64,000 nt of DNA from Candidatus Magnetomicrobium cryptolimnococcus (GTDB taxonomy: Bacteria > Nitrospirota > Thermodesulfovibrionia > Thermodesulfovibrionales > Magnetobacteriaceae). The stretch spans positions 186,001 to 250,000 of the forward strand of contig JAGYWI010000003.1 in assembly GCA_018606805.1 (NCBI GenBank). The letters are read 5' to 3'. A program made the position numbers and the translations under genes. This document shows, piece after piece, positions 1-9,441 of this stretch. The notes below the pieces were generated by a model. The model made no database searches. It was given only the letters and a program-made list of their open reading frames with translations, and was not told where the DNA came from. Each line of letters starts with the position of its first letter. Position 1 is the first letter of the stretch.

Positions 1-1
1 C

Positions 2-1831
2 AATGGCAATTGGCAGGAAACGGTTATGGAGTGCATAAATGCCGGCCTTGATCTTTGGCGAGGGACATTTGCACTTGTTAAAAACACTCGATATGAGTAC
101 ACTGTTGAGGCTTACTCGGATTTTTACCGCTCGTGGCTTAAGGAGGCTAAACTTAAGTTTGATGCTGGACAAAATATTGATAGCGAACTCATTGAAGGCG
201 ATAGGTATTTAAATAGTGTCATACCATTAATTACACATAAGGAAGAAAGCATCTACTGTACCGATTTATTAAACCTTATATCCATCGTGGAGTCCTTGCC
301 GGATAAATTAAAACTATATGCCGATTCAGTTTTAATTGAATTAATACATAAATACGCCCCAAGGGACTATGGCACTACTTATGAGCCATACTTGGAGGTT
401 ATTGTAGAACGTGTAAAGGCACGGTTTGCAGCATGGTATGAAATCTTTGCACGCTCACAAGGCACACAACCAGGTAAAAGCGCTACCTTTTATGATTGTA
501 TAAAACGACTGCCGGAAATCAAAGGCATGGGCTTTGATGTTTTGTACCTTACCCCAATACACCCAATTGGCTACACTAAGCGTAAAGGACCAAACAATTC
601 ACTCGTATCAGCCACTGAAGACCCCGGCTCACCCTACGCTATCGGTAACGATACAGGTGGTCATACCGCCATAGAACCCGGACTTGGTACTATTGATGAT
701 TTTATTGTATTTGAAAAGGCATGCAAAGAACATGGCTTGGAAGTAGCCCTCGACTTTGCCATTAACTGTTCACCTGATCACCCTTATGTCAAAGAACACC
801 CGGAGTGGTTTTTCGTACGGCCGGATGGCACTATTAAGTACGCCGAAAACCCACCGAAAAAATATGAAGACATTTACCCATTAAATTTTTATGCCGCTGC
901 TGGTAACTGGATGGCTCTTTGGCAAGAAATGAAAAATGTCCTTACATTTTGGATTGAAAAAGGGGTGCGCATCTTTAGAGTAGATAACCCACATACTAAA
1001 CCAGTACCATTTTGGCAATGGCTTATTACAGAGCTGCAAAAAGACTATCCAGATGTTATATTTCTATCAGAGGCTTTTACCCGCCCGCCTGTTGTTAAAA
1101 CACTTGCTAAAATCGGTTTTACCCAATCATATACATACTTTACATGGCGTAACTTTAAGGCTGAAATTATAGAATACCTAACCGAACTTACCCAAACCAA
1201 TGTAAATGAATACCTACGCGGTAACTTTTTTGCCAATACACCCGATATTCTACCAACATTCCTACAACAAGGAGGTCGCCCTGCTTTTAAAATACGCTTT
1301 ATCCTTGCCTCCACACTGTCGTCCGTATATGGCATATATAGCGGCTACGAACTTTGCGAAAACACCGCCGTGCCCGGCAAAGAGGAATATCTCAATTCCG
1401 AAAAATATGAGTATAAAGTGTGGGATTGGAACCGCTCTGGTAATATTAAAGATTACATTACAAAGATTAATAAAATCAGGAAGGAAAATAAAGCGTTGCA
1501 TTATTATAAAAATCTCAGATTCTATTATGCGGAAAACGATAACATCCTTTTTTATGGTAAGGCAACAGCTGAAGGCGATAGCATTATATTAGTTGCAGTC
1601 AACCTAGACCCATTTACAGCGCATAGCTCTAAATTAATTATCCCAATAAGAGAGTTGGGCATATCTGAAGACGAAACATATCAGTTGAATAACCTTATTA
1701 CTGGCGAGAAACTTTTAAAAAAAGGCAGCGAACACTACGCAACTCTAAATCCGGAAATAGAGCCTGCCTATATTTATAGAATTGAACGCTGGCTGCACAA
1801 AGAAAAAGGTTTTGATTACTTTGGTATGTAA
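2..1831 (+). CDS. glgE: alpha-1,4-glucan:maltose-1-phosphate maltosyltransferase, 5'-partial
   Basis: GlgE extends alpha-glucan chains from maltose 1-phosphate (GH13 family, cytoplasmic, trehalose-to-glycogen pathway). The frame is open to the left edge of the window: codons before the ATG at 26 read NGNWQETV and join family-like sequence, so the true start lies outside and about the first 50-100 residues are missing. Counting from the ATG at 26, the nucleophile is Asp320 in FRVDNPHTKP and the acid/base is Glu349 in FLSEAF, both typical of GlgE. The TPIHPIG and GNDTGGH segments of the substrate pocket are also present. The C-terminal beta domain is complete and ends at TAA. No neighbouring glycogen gene is visible downstream. 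Confidence 0.95.
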   Translation, partial: NGNWQETVMECINAGLDLWRGTFALVKNTRYEYTVEAYSDFYRSWLKEAKLKFDAGQNIDSELIEGDRYLNSVIPLITHKEESIYCTDLLNLISIVESLPDKLKLYADSVLIELIHKYAPRDYGTTYEPYLEVIVERVKARFAAWYEIFARSQGTQPGKSATFYDCIKRLPEIKGMGFDVLYLTPIHPIGYTKRKGPNNSLVSATEDPGSPYAIGNDTGGHTAIEPGLGTIDDFIVFEKACKEHGLEVALDFAINCSPDHPYVKEHPEWFFVRPDGTIKYAENPPKKYEDIYPLNFYAAAGNWMALWQEMKNVLTFWIEKGVRIFRVDNPHTKPVPFWQWLITELQKDYPDVIFLSEAFTRPPVVKTLAKIGFTQSYTYFTWRNFKAEIIEYLTELTQTNVNEYLRGNFFANTPDILPTFLQQGGRPAFKIRFILASTLSSVYGIYSGYELCENTAVPGKEEYLNSEKYEYKVWDWNRSGNIKDYITKINKIRKENKALHYYKNLRFYYAENDNILFYGKATAEGDSIILVAVNLDPFTAHSSKLIIPIRELGISEDETYQLNNLITGEKLLKKGSEHYATLNPEIEPAYIYRIERWLHKEKGFDYFGM

Positions 1832-1939
1832 AGAAAGAAAAAAAAGAAAAAGAAAAAAGATTAAAGGATGCACGGTATTGATTAAGAATGTAGTAAAAGA
1901 TAAAAGGAATCATTAAATATATTGCAGGTCAAAAGTTTT

Positions 1940-1997
1940 TAGAAAGGGGGTGTGGGGGAAGAACCTTTTTGTCAAAAAAGGTTTTCCCCCACGCCTC
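1940..1997. terminator. GC/AT-stepped hairpin after glgE (family A repeat)
   Basis: The left arm GTGGGGGAAGAACCTTTTT pairs with AAAAAAGGTTTTCCCCCAC across a three-base loop, with one small mismatch. Pyrimidine-rich DNA follows on the + strand. The hairpin sits between the convergent ends of glgE and the GGDEF-EAL gene, so it could terminate either. Related hairpins recur at 25110, 42180, 45417 and 46715. Confidence 0.6.
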
Positions 1998-2075
1998 TAT
2001 CTTTTTTCTTCTATTTTTTTTCTTCTATCTTTTTCTTTTTTCTTCTATTTTTTTTCTTCTATCTTTTTTCCTTTG
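1995..2075. repeat. homopyrimidine tandem tract (unit like TTTTTTCTTCTATC)
   Basis: About 80 bases are nearly all C and T on the + strand. The core TTTTCTTCTATC appears several times with variable T runs. The tract lies just 3' of the GGDEF-EAL gene. Similar tracts follow other genes in the window. Confidence 0.7.
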
Positions 2076-5000
2076 CTAACTTGCCTTATACGTTTTAGCA
2101 AGAGTTTGTGTATGCTGTACAGCCGGCAGTGGTTTTGCCAACAAAAACCCTTGTGCTTCGTCGCATGTAAGTGAGCGCAGCATTTCAAGCTGTTCAATGG
2201 TTTCAACCCCTTCGGCTACTGTTTTTAATTCAAAACTTTTAGACATCGCTATAATGGCGCTCACTATAGAGGCGTCTTTTTCAGAATCCTGAATGTTACT
2301 TATGATTGAGCGGTCTATTTTCAGTTTTTTAATAGGCAGGTTCTTCAAATAACTTAACGAGGCATAGCCAGTACCAAAGTCATCTATAGATAACCCAATG
2401 CCAAGCTCATCAAATTCATGTAATACGGACACCGTTGATTCAATATTTTGCAAACACACATCCTCGGTAATTTCAAGTTCCAAGTATTTAGGTGCAAGTT
2501 TTGTTTCAAACAAAATCTGAGCAACCATCTTACCAAGGTCTTTTTGTTTTATAAACTGGCTCATTGATATATTTACGGCTATGTTTAGATTTTTAAACCC
2601 CTCATCATGCCATTTCTTGGCTTGGATACATGCGTTTTTTAATACCCATCGGCCAATGGGTATTATTAAACCGGACTCTTCGGCAAGTGGAATAAACTCG
2701 GCCGGACCTACGTAGGCTTCGCCATTTCTAAACCAGCGCAAAAGGGCTTCCATGCTCACTATTTTATTGGTATTGAGGTCTATTATAGGCTGATAGAATA
2801 GTTGAAACTCTCCCTTATCAAGGGCATAGCGCAGGTCTTTTTCCATAGCTATACGCTCAAGGGCTTCTTTTTCCATCTCAGGGTTAAAGAAGCGGTAGCT
2901 GCTTCCTTTTGTTAATTTCGCCTTATACATTGCAGTGTCGGCCTTTTTTATTAAAATATCAATATCTGTGCCATCGTCTGGATATATGGAAATCCCTATG
3001 CTAGCACCAACGAAAAGCTCATGGCTATCAATATGAAATGGGGCTGTTAGTGCCTTTATTATGCGTTGGGCTATATATTCCCCATCCGTATCCTTTGTTA
3101 CATTTGTAAGGGTTATTGTAAACTCATCGCCACCGATGCGACTAACTGTGTCGGATTCCCTAACCACCCCATTAAATCGTTTAGCTGCTTCTTGTAAGAG
3201 TATATCACCAACGTTATGACCGAGCGTGTCATTTATGTATTTAAAACGGTTCATATCAATAAACAAAAGTGCTATTTTGGCATTAGTACGTTTTGCAACA
3301 GCGATGGCGTGATTAAGTCTGTCAAAAAAGAGGACTCGGTTTGCAAGCCCTGTCAGCTGGTCAAAGTGTGCAAGCTCTCTTAGGCGCTGTTCCAGTTGTT
3401 TTCGTTCAGTTATATCCTTAAAAACGACAACAGAGCCAACAATATTGCCCATTTCGTCGCGCATGGGGGTTGTTATGTATTCTACTGGAAAACTTGAGCC
3501 ATCTTTTTTCCAAAAAACTTCGTCGTCTACGTGGCGCACCTTTCCATCTTTTAAGGCATTATAGATAGGGCAGTCGCTCATTGGGTAGCGTGAGCCATCA
3601 AGTTTAGTGTGGTGTATAATGTCATGTTGAGCCTTACCAACAAGGTCTTCAATGCTCCAGCCGGTCATTTTTGCTGCTGCTGGGTTTAAAAACGTTGTAT
3701 TGCCATTGACATCTACGCCGTAGATACCTTCACCGGCAGCGTATAGAATTAGCTCATTTTTCTGTCTTAGTGCCTCTAACTCTTCTTCCGTTTTTTTGCG
3801 TTCTATGATTCCAGCTATGGTGCTAGCTATGGAGCTTATAGCCTCTTCTTCGATACTGTTGCGCTGGTGGCCCTCATTAACATAAAGACATATAACGCCG
3901 ATGGTCTTTTTGCCTGCAACTATAGGTGTACAATAATGGCCATGTGGTTCCATACCGTCGTATTTTACATCATGAAGTTCGTCTATGCAGTCAACAAAGA
4001 ATGTAACTGATTTAGAGGCAGCCCTACCGCACAAACACATGTCAAATGGCACACGTCTACACTTGTTTATTATACTGGAAGACATCCCGTAGTGGGCCTG
4101 CATGATAAGCACCTTTGGCTCATTTTCTATTGTAAAGATAGCACCTTTGGACTGTAACGATAGCCAAGAGATAGACGTTACCGTATGTAAAATCTTATAA
4201 AGCATTTCAGAAAGCGGAATAGACTCTAAGGATATTGATAGCACTTGGTTTAAAACATGTTGCATTTCATATGTGTGCCTGCTTTGGTCTTCCATCTGTT
4301 TCCTTGTGATGATTTCTGCTTGTAGCTTTTCATTTGCTTGGGTAAGTTCAGATGTAGTGATTTCTACCTTTTGCATCATATCATTAAACTCATTTGCAAG
4401 CATATGTATCTCAGCAGCAGTGTAGGCGCTAATGTTGATTGTTTTTTTTAAATCCTCATAGGTTTTTATCTGCCGTAATCTTCTTATAAATCCGTTTATG
4501 GATATATCTATAGATTTAGCTGTTGCAGTAGTGGCAGAGACAATTACCAGAAGGCTAAAGAGCATAGCACAAAATATTATAATATCAAGTTTTCTTAATT
4601 CTTTTAATATAACCTCTTCATGCACTGCTGATATTAGTACTAAACCATCCAAGTCGTTATAGCCAGTAAACTCCTTTTTGACTTCCACGTAGGCATTATC
4701 GTTGAGGGTTGATAACACTTTACCGGGTTGCACAACTGCTGGTTTGGATGAATATAAGACAGTGCTTTTTTTGTCAATGATAAAATAAAAGCCATGCTCT
4801 ATGTGAACAGTTAAAAAATTTATCAGGTATGATGGGGCATATTCTATTAGTATGAAACCGATGGGTAGCTGTTTATCAAAGACCTTGACTGCAATTTTAA
4901 TGCCTTTGTCGGATATACTGGCTGGTGCATTTACCCACTCAAGCATATTTGTCTGCCCTTGAGTACCGTTTGGCGTAGTACCATTGGTTACTATTAACTG

Positions 5001-5363
5001 TCCCTTATTGTCTATTAAGGATAATGTTGCCTCATTAGCTCCTATCAGTGGAATGGATTTAATAAACATGGATAAATAGGCATTACTTCCATCAGTAGTA
5101 TAATTTATAATAGCAGCTTTAATAATCTCGCTATTTGCAAGTGCCGTTGCTGTGTCAATGATTGTATTAAATTTCTGGGAGATTGAGCTTGTAGCGTATA
5201 AGACCTGAGTGTTTAAGTGTTCATTCATTTCTTTTTTGAATATATCCAAGGCAAAAACGCGTATTATGAGCCAAAACGCCACTGCTAAGACTATTGAGAT
5301 AGGCAGAACCTTTAAAAGCGTATCTGTAAGCAGCCTATATGGGCGCTTAGAAAATAAGGTCAT
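2076..5363 (-). CDS. membrane sensor with dCache-like, HAMP, GAF, PAS, GGDEF and EAL domains
   Basis: This is a probable bifunctional cyclic-di-GMP enzyme. I start it at the ATG at 5363 (1095 residues; AAGGAG 12 bases upstream) rather than the in-frame TTG at 5408. Order: TM helix about 17-37, periplasmic dCache-like region, second TM about 254-275, HAMP and coiled coil, GAF about 390-530, PAS about 545-665, GGDEF with RIGGDEF near 742 and the RESD inhibitory site just before it, then EAL with EALLRW near 870. The EAL metal and catalytic motifs are intact (LEITED, DDFGTGYASL, KIDRSI, VAEGVET), so both synthesis and hydrolysis are possible. It stands alone; the ligand is unknown. Confidence 0.9.
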   Translation of the reverse strand: MTLFSKRPYRLLTDTLLKVLPISIVLAVAFWLIIRVFALDIFKKEMNEHLNTQVLYATSSISQKFNTIIDTATALANSEIIKAAIINYTTDGSNAYLSMFIKSIPLIGANEATLSLIDNKGQLIVTNGTTPNGTQGQTNMLEWVNAPASISDKGIKIAVKVFDKQLPIGFILIEYAPSYLINFLTVHIEHGFYFIIDKKSTVLYSSKPAVVQPGKVLSTLNDNAYVEVKKEFTGYNDLDGLVLISAVHEEVILKELRKLDIIIFCAMLFSLLVIVSATTATAKSIDISINGFIRRLRQIKTYEDLKKTINISAYTAAEIHMLANEFNDMMQKVEITTSELTQANEKLQAEIITRKQMEDQSRHTYEMQHVLNQVLSISLESIPLSEMLYKILHTVTSISWLSLQSKGAIFTIENEPKVLIMQAHYGMSSSIINKCRRVPFDMCLCGRAASKSVTFFVDCIDELHDVKYDGMEPHGHYCTPIVAGKKTIGVICLYVNEGHQRNSIEEEAISSIASTIAGIIERKKTEEELEALRQKNELILYAAGEGIYGVDVNGNTTFLNPAAAKMTGWSIEDLVGKAQHDIIHHTKLDGSRYPMSDCPIYNALKDGKVRHVDDEVFWKKDGSSFPVEYITTPMRDEMGNIVGSVVVFKDITERKQLEQRLRELAHFDQLTGLANRVLFFDRLNHAIAVAKRTNAKIALLFIDMNRFKYINDTLGHNVGDILLQEAAKRFNGVVRESDTVSRIGGDEFTITLTNVTKDTDGEYIAQRIIKALTAPFHIDSHELFVGASIGISIYPDDGTDIDILIKKADTAMYKAKLTKGSSYRFFNPEMEKEALERIAMEKDLRYALDKGEFQLFYQPIIDLNTNKIVSMEALLRWFRNGEAYVGPAEFIPLAEESGLIIPIGRWVLKNACIQAKKWHDEGFKNLNIAVNISMSQFIKQKDLGKMVAQILFETKLAPKYLELEITEDVCLQNIESTVSVLHEFDELGIGLSIDDFGTGYASLSYLKNLPIKKLKIDRSIISNIQDSEKDASIVSAIIAMSKSFELKTVAEGVETIEQLEMLRSLTCDEAQGFLLAKPLPAVQHTQTLAKTYKAS

Positions 5364-5648
5364 AGAAATATTACACTCCTTTTTTATTCGACTGTTTATA
5401 ATAAGCAAAAACTATTTTTAAAAAAAACTATTCATAGCCCCCAAGCCCCTTTGAACAGCCATTAAAATGCACCTGTAATAATAAATTAACCATTTCTTAA
5501 TTTGCAATTATAAACATATTAAAATATTTTATGCTACCAGATATATACACGAATGTCAAACAGTTTTTAGACAAGAAGGTAACTTTTTGAGTAAACGTTT
5601 TGGCAGACAATAATGATGTGATAAACTTTAGTAGAGTTATTAAAGAAA

Positions 5649-6275
5649 CTATTTTAGAAAAAACTTAAAAAGCGCAAAAATAGCCCCTATTTGTGATGCC
5701 CAAAACAGAAATAACCACCTTATAGTTTCGGATTTGGCCTTTTCTATTTGAGCTCGTGTCTTTTCAATATCAGCGCGCAATGATATTTCTAATTTCAGCA
5801 TATCCTCGCGCAACTTAGCAATGTCTTCCTTGGTAGCCTTGTTTTCAAGCTCAGCCCATATTTTACCAAGCTCAGCCCATACTTTACCAAACTCTGTCTG
5901 AATTTTTTCAAACTCAGAGCGAAACTCAGAGCGAATTTTTTCAAACCCAGCGTTCATAGACATTTCTAATTTCGGTAAATCTTCACGCAACTTAGCAACA
6001 TCTTCTTTGGTAGCCTTGTTTTCAAGCTCAGCCCATACCTTACCAAACTCAGTACGCATAGACATTTCTAACTTCAGCACGTCTTCCCGCACCTTAGCAA
6101 TGTCTTCTTTAGTAGCTTTCATTTCAAGTTCTTTTGTTATAATTTGTATATCATACTGAGAAATATCGCTTTTAGCCTGCGTTGATACATCGTCAATCGT
6201 ATCAATAAGCAACAACGTACTTTCCTCCCCAAGCTTATCTTTTAGCAAATTATATAATTCTATAGTTTTAGGCAT
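5649..6275 (-). CDS. DUF1640-like coiled-coil protein with C-terminal membrane anchor
   Basis: A 208-residue protein starting MPKTIELYNLL, similar in layout to DUF1640/CCDC90-type coiled-coil proteins. Function unknown. The middle holds three imperfect copies of a unit resembling ELENKATKEDIAKLRED followed by LKLEMS, separated by heptad-like linkers; the repeats are visible in the DNA too. The last 25 residues (RWLFLFWASQIGAIFALFKFF) form one hydrophobic segment, so it is probably tail-anchored. An earlier ATG at 6326 is in frame, but the family-like N-terminus favours 6275. No clear Shine-Dalgarno is visible. Confidence 0.7.
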   Translation of the reverse strand: MPKTIELYNLLKDKLGEESTLLLIDTIDDVSTQAKSDISQYDIQIITKELEMKATKEDIAKVREDVLKLEMSMRTEFGKVWAELENKATKEDVAKLREDLPKLEMSMNAGFEKIRSEFRSEFEKIQTEFGKVWAELGKIWAELENKATKEDIAKLREDMLKLEISLRADIEKTRAQIEKAKSETIRWLFLFWASQIGAIFALFKFFLK

Positions 6276-6366
6276 GATTAAATATAACTTAAAATTAGTC
6301 CAAATATCAAGCCCATTTCCCCCCATAACAAACTGCCATAGGCTCTAAACAAAGACTAAGATTATA

Positions 6367-7710
6367 TTAAGTTCTTTTCCTTTTCATATATATGGAGTCA
6401 TGTTTTATTTTATCACTCCACCAGAGGACTTTTTCCAGTATTTCGTTTTCATCCTTTTTTGTAGAGTGGCCATTATGTACAACCAATTCACCATTAACAA
6501 TAACGCTTTCAACGTCTGAGGAACGCATCGTATATACAATTAATGAATATACATCATAAAAAGGCATAAGGTGCGGTTTTTTAATATCTACAATAACTAA
6601 ATCAGCTGCCTTTGATTGTTCTAAAGTGCCAATTTTTTTATCAAGTCCAAGAGCCTCAGCACCGTAGCGTGTAGCCATAGTGAGGGTTTGTTCTGCATTA
6701 AGTACGGTAGGGTCCTTAACCATTGCCTTATGCAGTCTTGCAGCAATAGCCATTTCAGATATTATATCTAAGTCGTTGTTACTTGCAGCGCTATCAGTTC
6801 CAAGTGTAACATGTACGCCACGTTCAAGCATCTTTACAACAGGTGCTATACCGGAGGAGAGCTTTAGGTTACTTTCTATGCAGTGCGAAACGCCAACCTT
6901 CTTGTCTGCCAGTATGTCTATTTCGTCATCTGATACCCACACGCAATGCGCTGCAACTACTCGTTTGTCAAGAAATCCAATGCTATTTAGGAGCTTTACT
7001 GGCGTACTGCCGTACATATTATATACAATGGTTATCTCTGATTCGGTTTCGGCTAAGTGCGTGTGTAGAGGCACATCGTAGTACTCAGCAACCGCCTTAA
7101 CCTTTTTAAAAGTGTCTGGCGAACAGGTATAAGGTGCATGTGGAGCTATTGAGGGGGTAATCAGTTCATCACCAAGCCAATTTTCTATGAAGCGTTTCGC
7201 GTTTTCAATATGTCCATCTGCATCTTTAGCCGAGCTGGTTGGAAAATCTAAGACCCCCGCACCAAGCACCGCCCTCATACCCATTTGCTTTGAAACCTTA
7301 GCGGCCTCATCTTCGAAAAAGTACATGTCATTATATATGGTAATCCCTGCAAGTAGCATCTCAAGACACGCCAGCTCTACAGCATCTGCTATGAACTCAA
7401 CGCTTAACCATTTGCCTTCAGCAGGCCAGATATGGTCTTCAAGCCATTGCTTTAACGGTAAATCATCGGCAAGTCCGCGGAAATACACCATCGCTGCATG
7501 CGTATGGGTGTTTATAAGGCCTGGAAATACTATTTTATTGTGTCCACCAAGTTTCCTTGCAGGCTTAAACTTCTTTGTTATTACTGAAGCACTATCCACA
7601 TCTACTATCTTTCCAGCAGTTATTGCTACCGCCCCGTCTTCTATAGGCTTGGCCCCTTCAACCATAGTTAATACATACTTGCCCTCTACAATCAAGTCCA
7701 CATCTATCAC
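6367..7710 (-). CDS. mtaD: 5-methylthioadenosine / S-adenosylhomocysteine deaminase (amidohydrolase)
   Basis: Zinc-dependent deaminase of the MtaD/TrzA group, 447 residues, acting on MTA, SAH or related adenosines in methionine salvage. The metal-binding set is visible in order: NTHTH after the N-terminal beta part, HAPYTC, HTHLAE, VAAHCVW and GTDSAASNND. The C-terminal composite domain is intact. It starts with GTG at 7710, five bases after the stop of the upstream small gene, and the GGGG before that stop can serve as ribosome site. The two genes look cotranscribed. Exact substrate preference within this group cannot be read from the sequence. Confidence 0.9.
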   Translation of the reverse strand: MIDVDLIVEGKYVLTMVEGAKPIEDGAVAITAGKIVDVDSASVITKKFKPARKLGGHNKIVFPGLINTHTHAAMVYFRGLADDLPLKQWLEDHIWPAEGKWLSVEFIADAVELACLEMLLAGITIYNDMYFFEDEAAKVSKQMGMRAVLGAGVLDFPTSSAKDADGHIENAKRFIENWLGDELITPSIAPHAPYTCSPDTFKKVKAVAEYYDVPLHTHLAETESEITIVYNMYGSTPVKLLNSIGFLDKRVVAAHCVWVSDDEIDILADKKVGVSHCIESNLKLSSGIAPVVKMLERGVHVTLGTDSAASNNDLDIISEMAIAARLHKAMVKDPTVLNAEQTLTMATRYGAEALGLDKKIGTLEQSKAADLVIVDIKKPHLMPFYDVYSLIVYTMRSSDVESVIVNGELVVHNGHSTKKDENEILEKVLWWSDKIKHDSIYMKRKRT

Positions 7711-7715
7711 AATTC

Positions 7716-8060
7716 TTACCCCTGTCCCATACTTGTCTCTTTATGGTACTCAGCAGCAGCCGTAATGGCTATATCTTCTAACATAATTTCCTTTGTCTTG
7801 ATTAACTGTTTGTGTGGTACAGCCAATTTGTCAGCTATCTCTTTCAAAGACATTCCCTTTTCATAGTGCATCTCGGCTATCATAATCTTCAAAAAGTCCT
7901 CCATAATGAATGTCAATAAGGACTGGTCTTTTATATTTAAATGAGCACATGCCTCATCGTAGGTCATGCCCTCGTGTACTGCATTTTTTAACCTCAACAT
8001 AGCTTGCTCGTAAATCTTATCCTCTTCAGTTGTATATTTTTTATAAACAAAATCTACCAT
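7716..8060 (-). CDS. small helical protein with HTH-like C-terminal half
   Basis: A 114-residue soluble protein, unrecognised. A strong ribosome site (AAGGAG, 7 bases before ATG) supports it. Residues about 70-95 (MSLKEIADKLAVPHKQLIKTK) look like a helix-turn-helix, and an earlier stretch (GMTYDEACAHLNI) could be another, so a DNA-binding or regulatory role is possible. It lies five bases upstream of mtaD on the same strand, suggesting a shared transcript. No membrane segment or signal peptide. Confidence 0.7.
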   Translation of the reverse strand: MVDFVYKKYTTEEDKIYEQAMLRLKNAVHEGMTYDEACAHLNIKDQSLLTFIMEDFLKIMIAEMHYEKGMSLKEIADKLAVPHKQLIKTKEIMLEDIAITAAAEYHKETSMGQG

Positions 8061-8126
8061 TAAACACTCCTTGCAATTATTTTATAACACTTGGTTTGTG
8101 AAGATAAATATTAATAAATAAAACAT

Positions 8127-8160
8127 AGGGTGGCAGGCACTTTAAAATACCAACCACCCT
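8127..8160 (-). terminator. hairpin downstream of the WDH-repeat gene
   Basis: AGGGTGG and CCACCCT form a 7-bp stem with a 20-base loop. Read on the minus strand it is followed by ATGTTTTATTTATT, a weak U-rich tail. It lies about 65 bases beyond the stop of the gene ending at 8225. Confidence 0.4.
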
Positions 8161-8224
8161 TAGCTGATTGTCTTAGGCAACTATTCACTTTTAATAAATG
8201 AGCTAATTTAAGAGTCTGATAATA

Positions 8225-8647
8225 CTATTCGCTTGATTGAATAGAATAAAGCTCTTTTGCGGATTCTAAAACCTTACCTAAGTAACTTTTGCTTTCTTCA
8301 TTAAGCTCGACACCCTTTTTCTGAATGTCTTTAATATATGCTTCCCATCCAGAATGATCCCAAGAGCCCTGTGTCTTTTTAACAAACTTGACGGTGTTAT
8401 CGGAAATAGCAAGCATAATGTTTTCAAGTCCAGAGGTAGACGTTATGGAGTTATGAAGTTTTTTCATTGATTCAATAACGTTACCCATGTATGCCTGCAT
8501 TTCATGTGTAATTTTAACCCCTTTTTGTTGAATTTCGGCTAAAAACTCCAGCCATGCTGTGTGGTCCCATGTACCACCTTGTTTTTCAACAAACTTAGTT
8601 GCATATTCAACCAACTCTTCAAACGAAGGATACTTTTTTAAGGTCAT
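8225..8647 (-). CDS. duplicated WDH-motif protein of unknown function
   Basis: 140 residues, cytoplasmic, charged and helical, with GGAGG six bases before its ATG. It consists of two copies of a roughly 60-residue unit: FVEKQGGTWDHTAWLEF with IQQKGV, and FVKKTQGSWDHSGWEAY with IQKKGV. Each ends in a helix resembling YMGNVIESMKKL or YLGKVLESAKEL. The invariant core is G-(T/S)-W-D-H-x-x-W. I do not recognise a named family. It stands between a small HTH-like gene and cheY, in the same direction but with clear gaps, so each may be transcribed separately. Confidence 0.75.
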   Translation of the reverse strand: MTLKKYPSFEELVEYATKFVEKQGGTWDHTAWLEFLAEIQQKGVKITHEMQAYMGNVIESMKKLHNSITSTSGLENIMLAISDNTVKFVKKTQGSWDHSGWEAYIKDIQKKGVELNEESKSYLGKVLESAKELYSIQSSE

Positions 8648-8761
8648 TGGATACCTCCAAATACTGATTTTTTTAATGGTTAAATCTCAGAAACTGAGCT
8701 TTTCTCTTCCTTAAATATTTAAATACATAAAATTTCAAAACCCGTCCAAACCCCTATCCAC

Positions 8762-9142
8762 TTATTTTTTCTGAAATATCTTCTCTATTTTCTCTTTAAG
8801 GGCATCAGCCGTAAACGGCTTTACCACGTAATTATTAACGCCAGCCTTAACAGCTGTAATAACCTGTTCCTTCTCAGCTTCAGCCGTTACCATTAAAACA
8901 GGCAACCCCTTCAACTTCGGATCACTACGCACCTTCTTTAAAAGGTCAAGCCCTGTCACATTTGGCATATTCCAATCAGTAATAAGAAAATCAAAGTTAC
9001 CTGTCTGTAATTTGTTAAAAGCCTCGGCACCGTCTTCCGCTTCATCCATATTCTCAAACCCAATTTGTTTTAGAATATTTTTCACTATCCGCCTCATGGT
9101 GGAAAAATCGTCCACTACGAGTATCTTCATGTTTTTATCCAT
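8762..9142 (-). CDS. cheY: CheY-type single-domain response regulator
   Basis: 126 residues, one receiver domain. The acidic pair is in [10 protein letters not shown], the phospho-acceptor Asp in [12 protein letters not shown], the Thr/Ala in [10 protein letters not shown] and the Lys in YVVKPF; the W and NMP around the acceptor are characteristic of chemotaxis CheY. GGAGGGAG lies just before the ATG. No cheA, cheW or motor gene is in the window, so its partner kinase is elsewhere; stand-alone regulatory roles are also possible. Confidence 0.9.
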   Translation of the reverse strand: MDKNMKILVVDDFSTMRRIVKNILKQIGFENMDEAEDGAEAFNKLQTGNFDFLITDWNMPNVTGLDLLKKVRSDPKLKGLPVLMVTAEAEKEQVITAVKAGVNNYVVKPFTADALKEKIEKIFQKK

Positions 9143-9379
9143 AGTTACTCCCTCCTATAATATATAAGCTTATACCCTTTTTTTTCATTTATACTGCTCT
9201 CCTACTCTTTAGTTTTTAAGGGTGCCTTTGCAGATAACTTTTTAAAGCACTAATATTTTATACATTATACTGTTATTTTTCAATAAAAAACATTGAAAAA
9301 GATAAAAGATAGAAGAAAAGAGGGAAGGACTCTGCCCCAATGCCATTAAGTTAAGAAAAAAAAAGAGCAGGGAAAAACA

Positions 9380-9434
9380 GGGAGGTGTGCTGCCGCACCC
9401 CTTTTAGGCAAAAAGGTGCGGCAGCACACCTCCC
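9380..9434. repeat. perfect 20-bp inverted repeat
   Basis: GGGAGGTGTGCTGCCGCACC at 9380-9399 and its exact reverse complement at 9415-9434 enclose a 15-base loop with CTTTTAGGCAAAAA. It belongs to the GC-rich hairpin family seen after many genes here; a bidirectional terminator or mobile hairpin element is possible. Confidence 0.8.
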
Positions 9435-9441
9435 TAATTAA

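Noticed and set aside
5364-5648. A gene between the GGDEF-EAL gene and the coiled-coil gene
   Set aside because: The only frames are short and lack ribosome sites; the gap appears to be AT-rich upstream DNA.
7187-7765. 192-residue plus-strand ORF opposite mtaD
   Set aside because: It is antisense to a gene with full catalytic motifs, has Ser/Pro/Thr-rich shadow composition and no family features.
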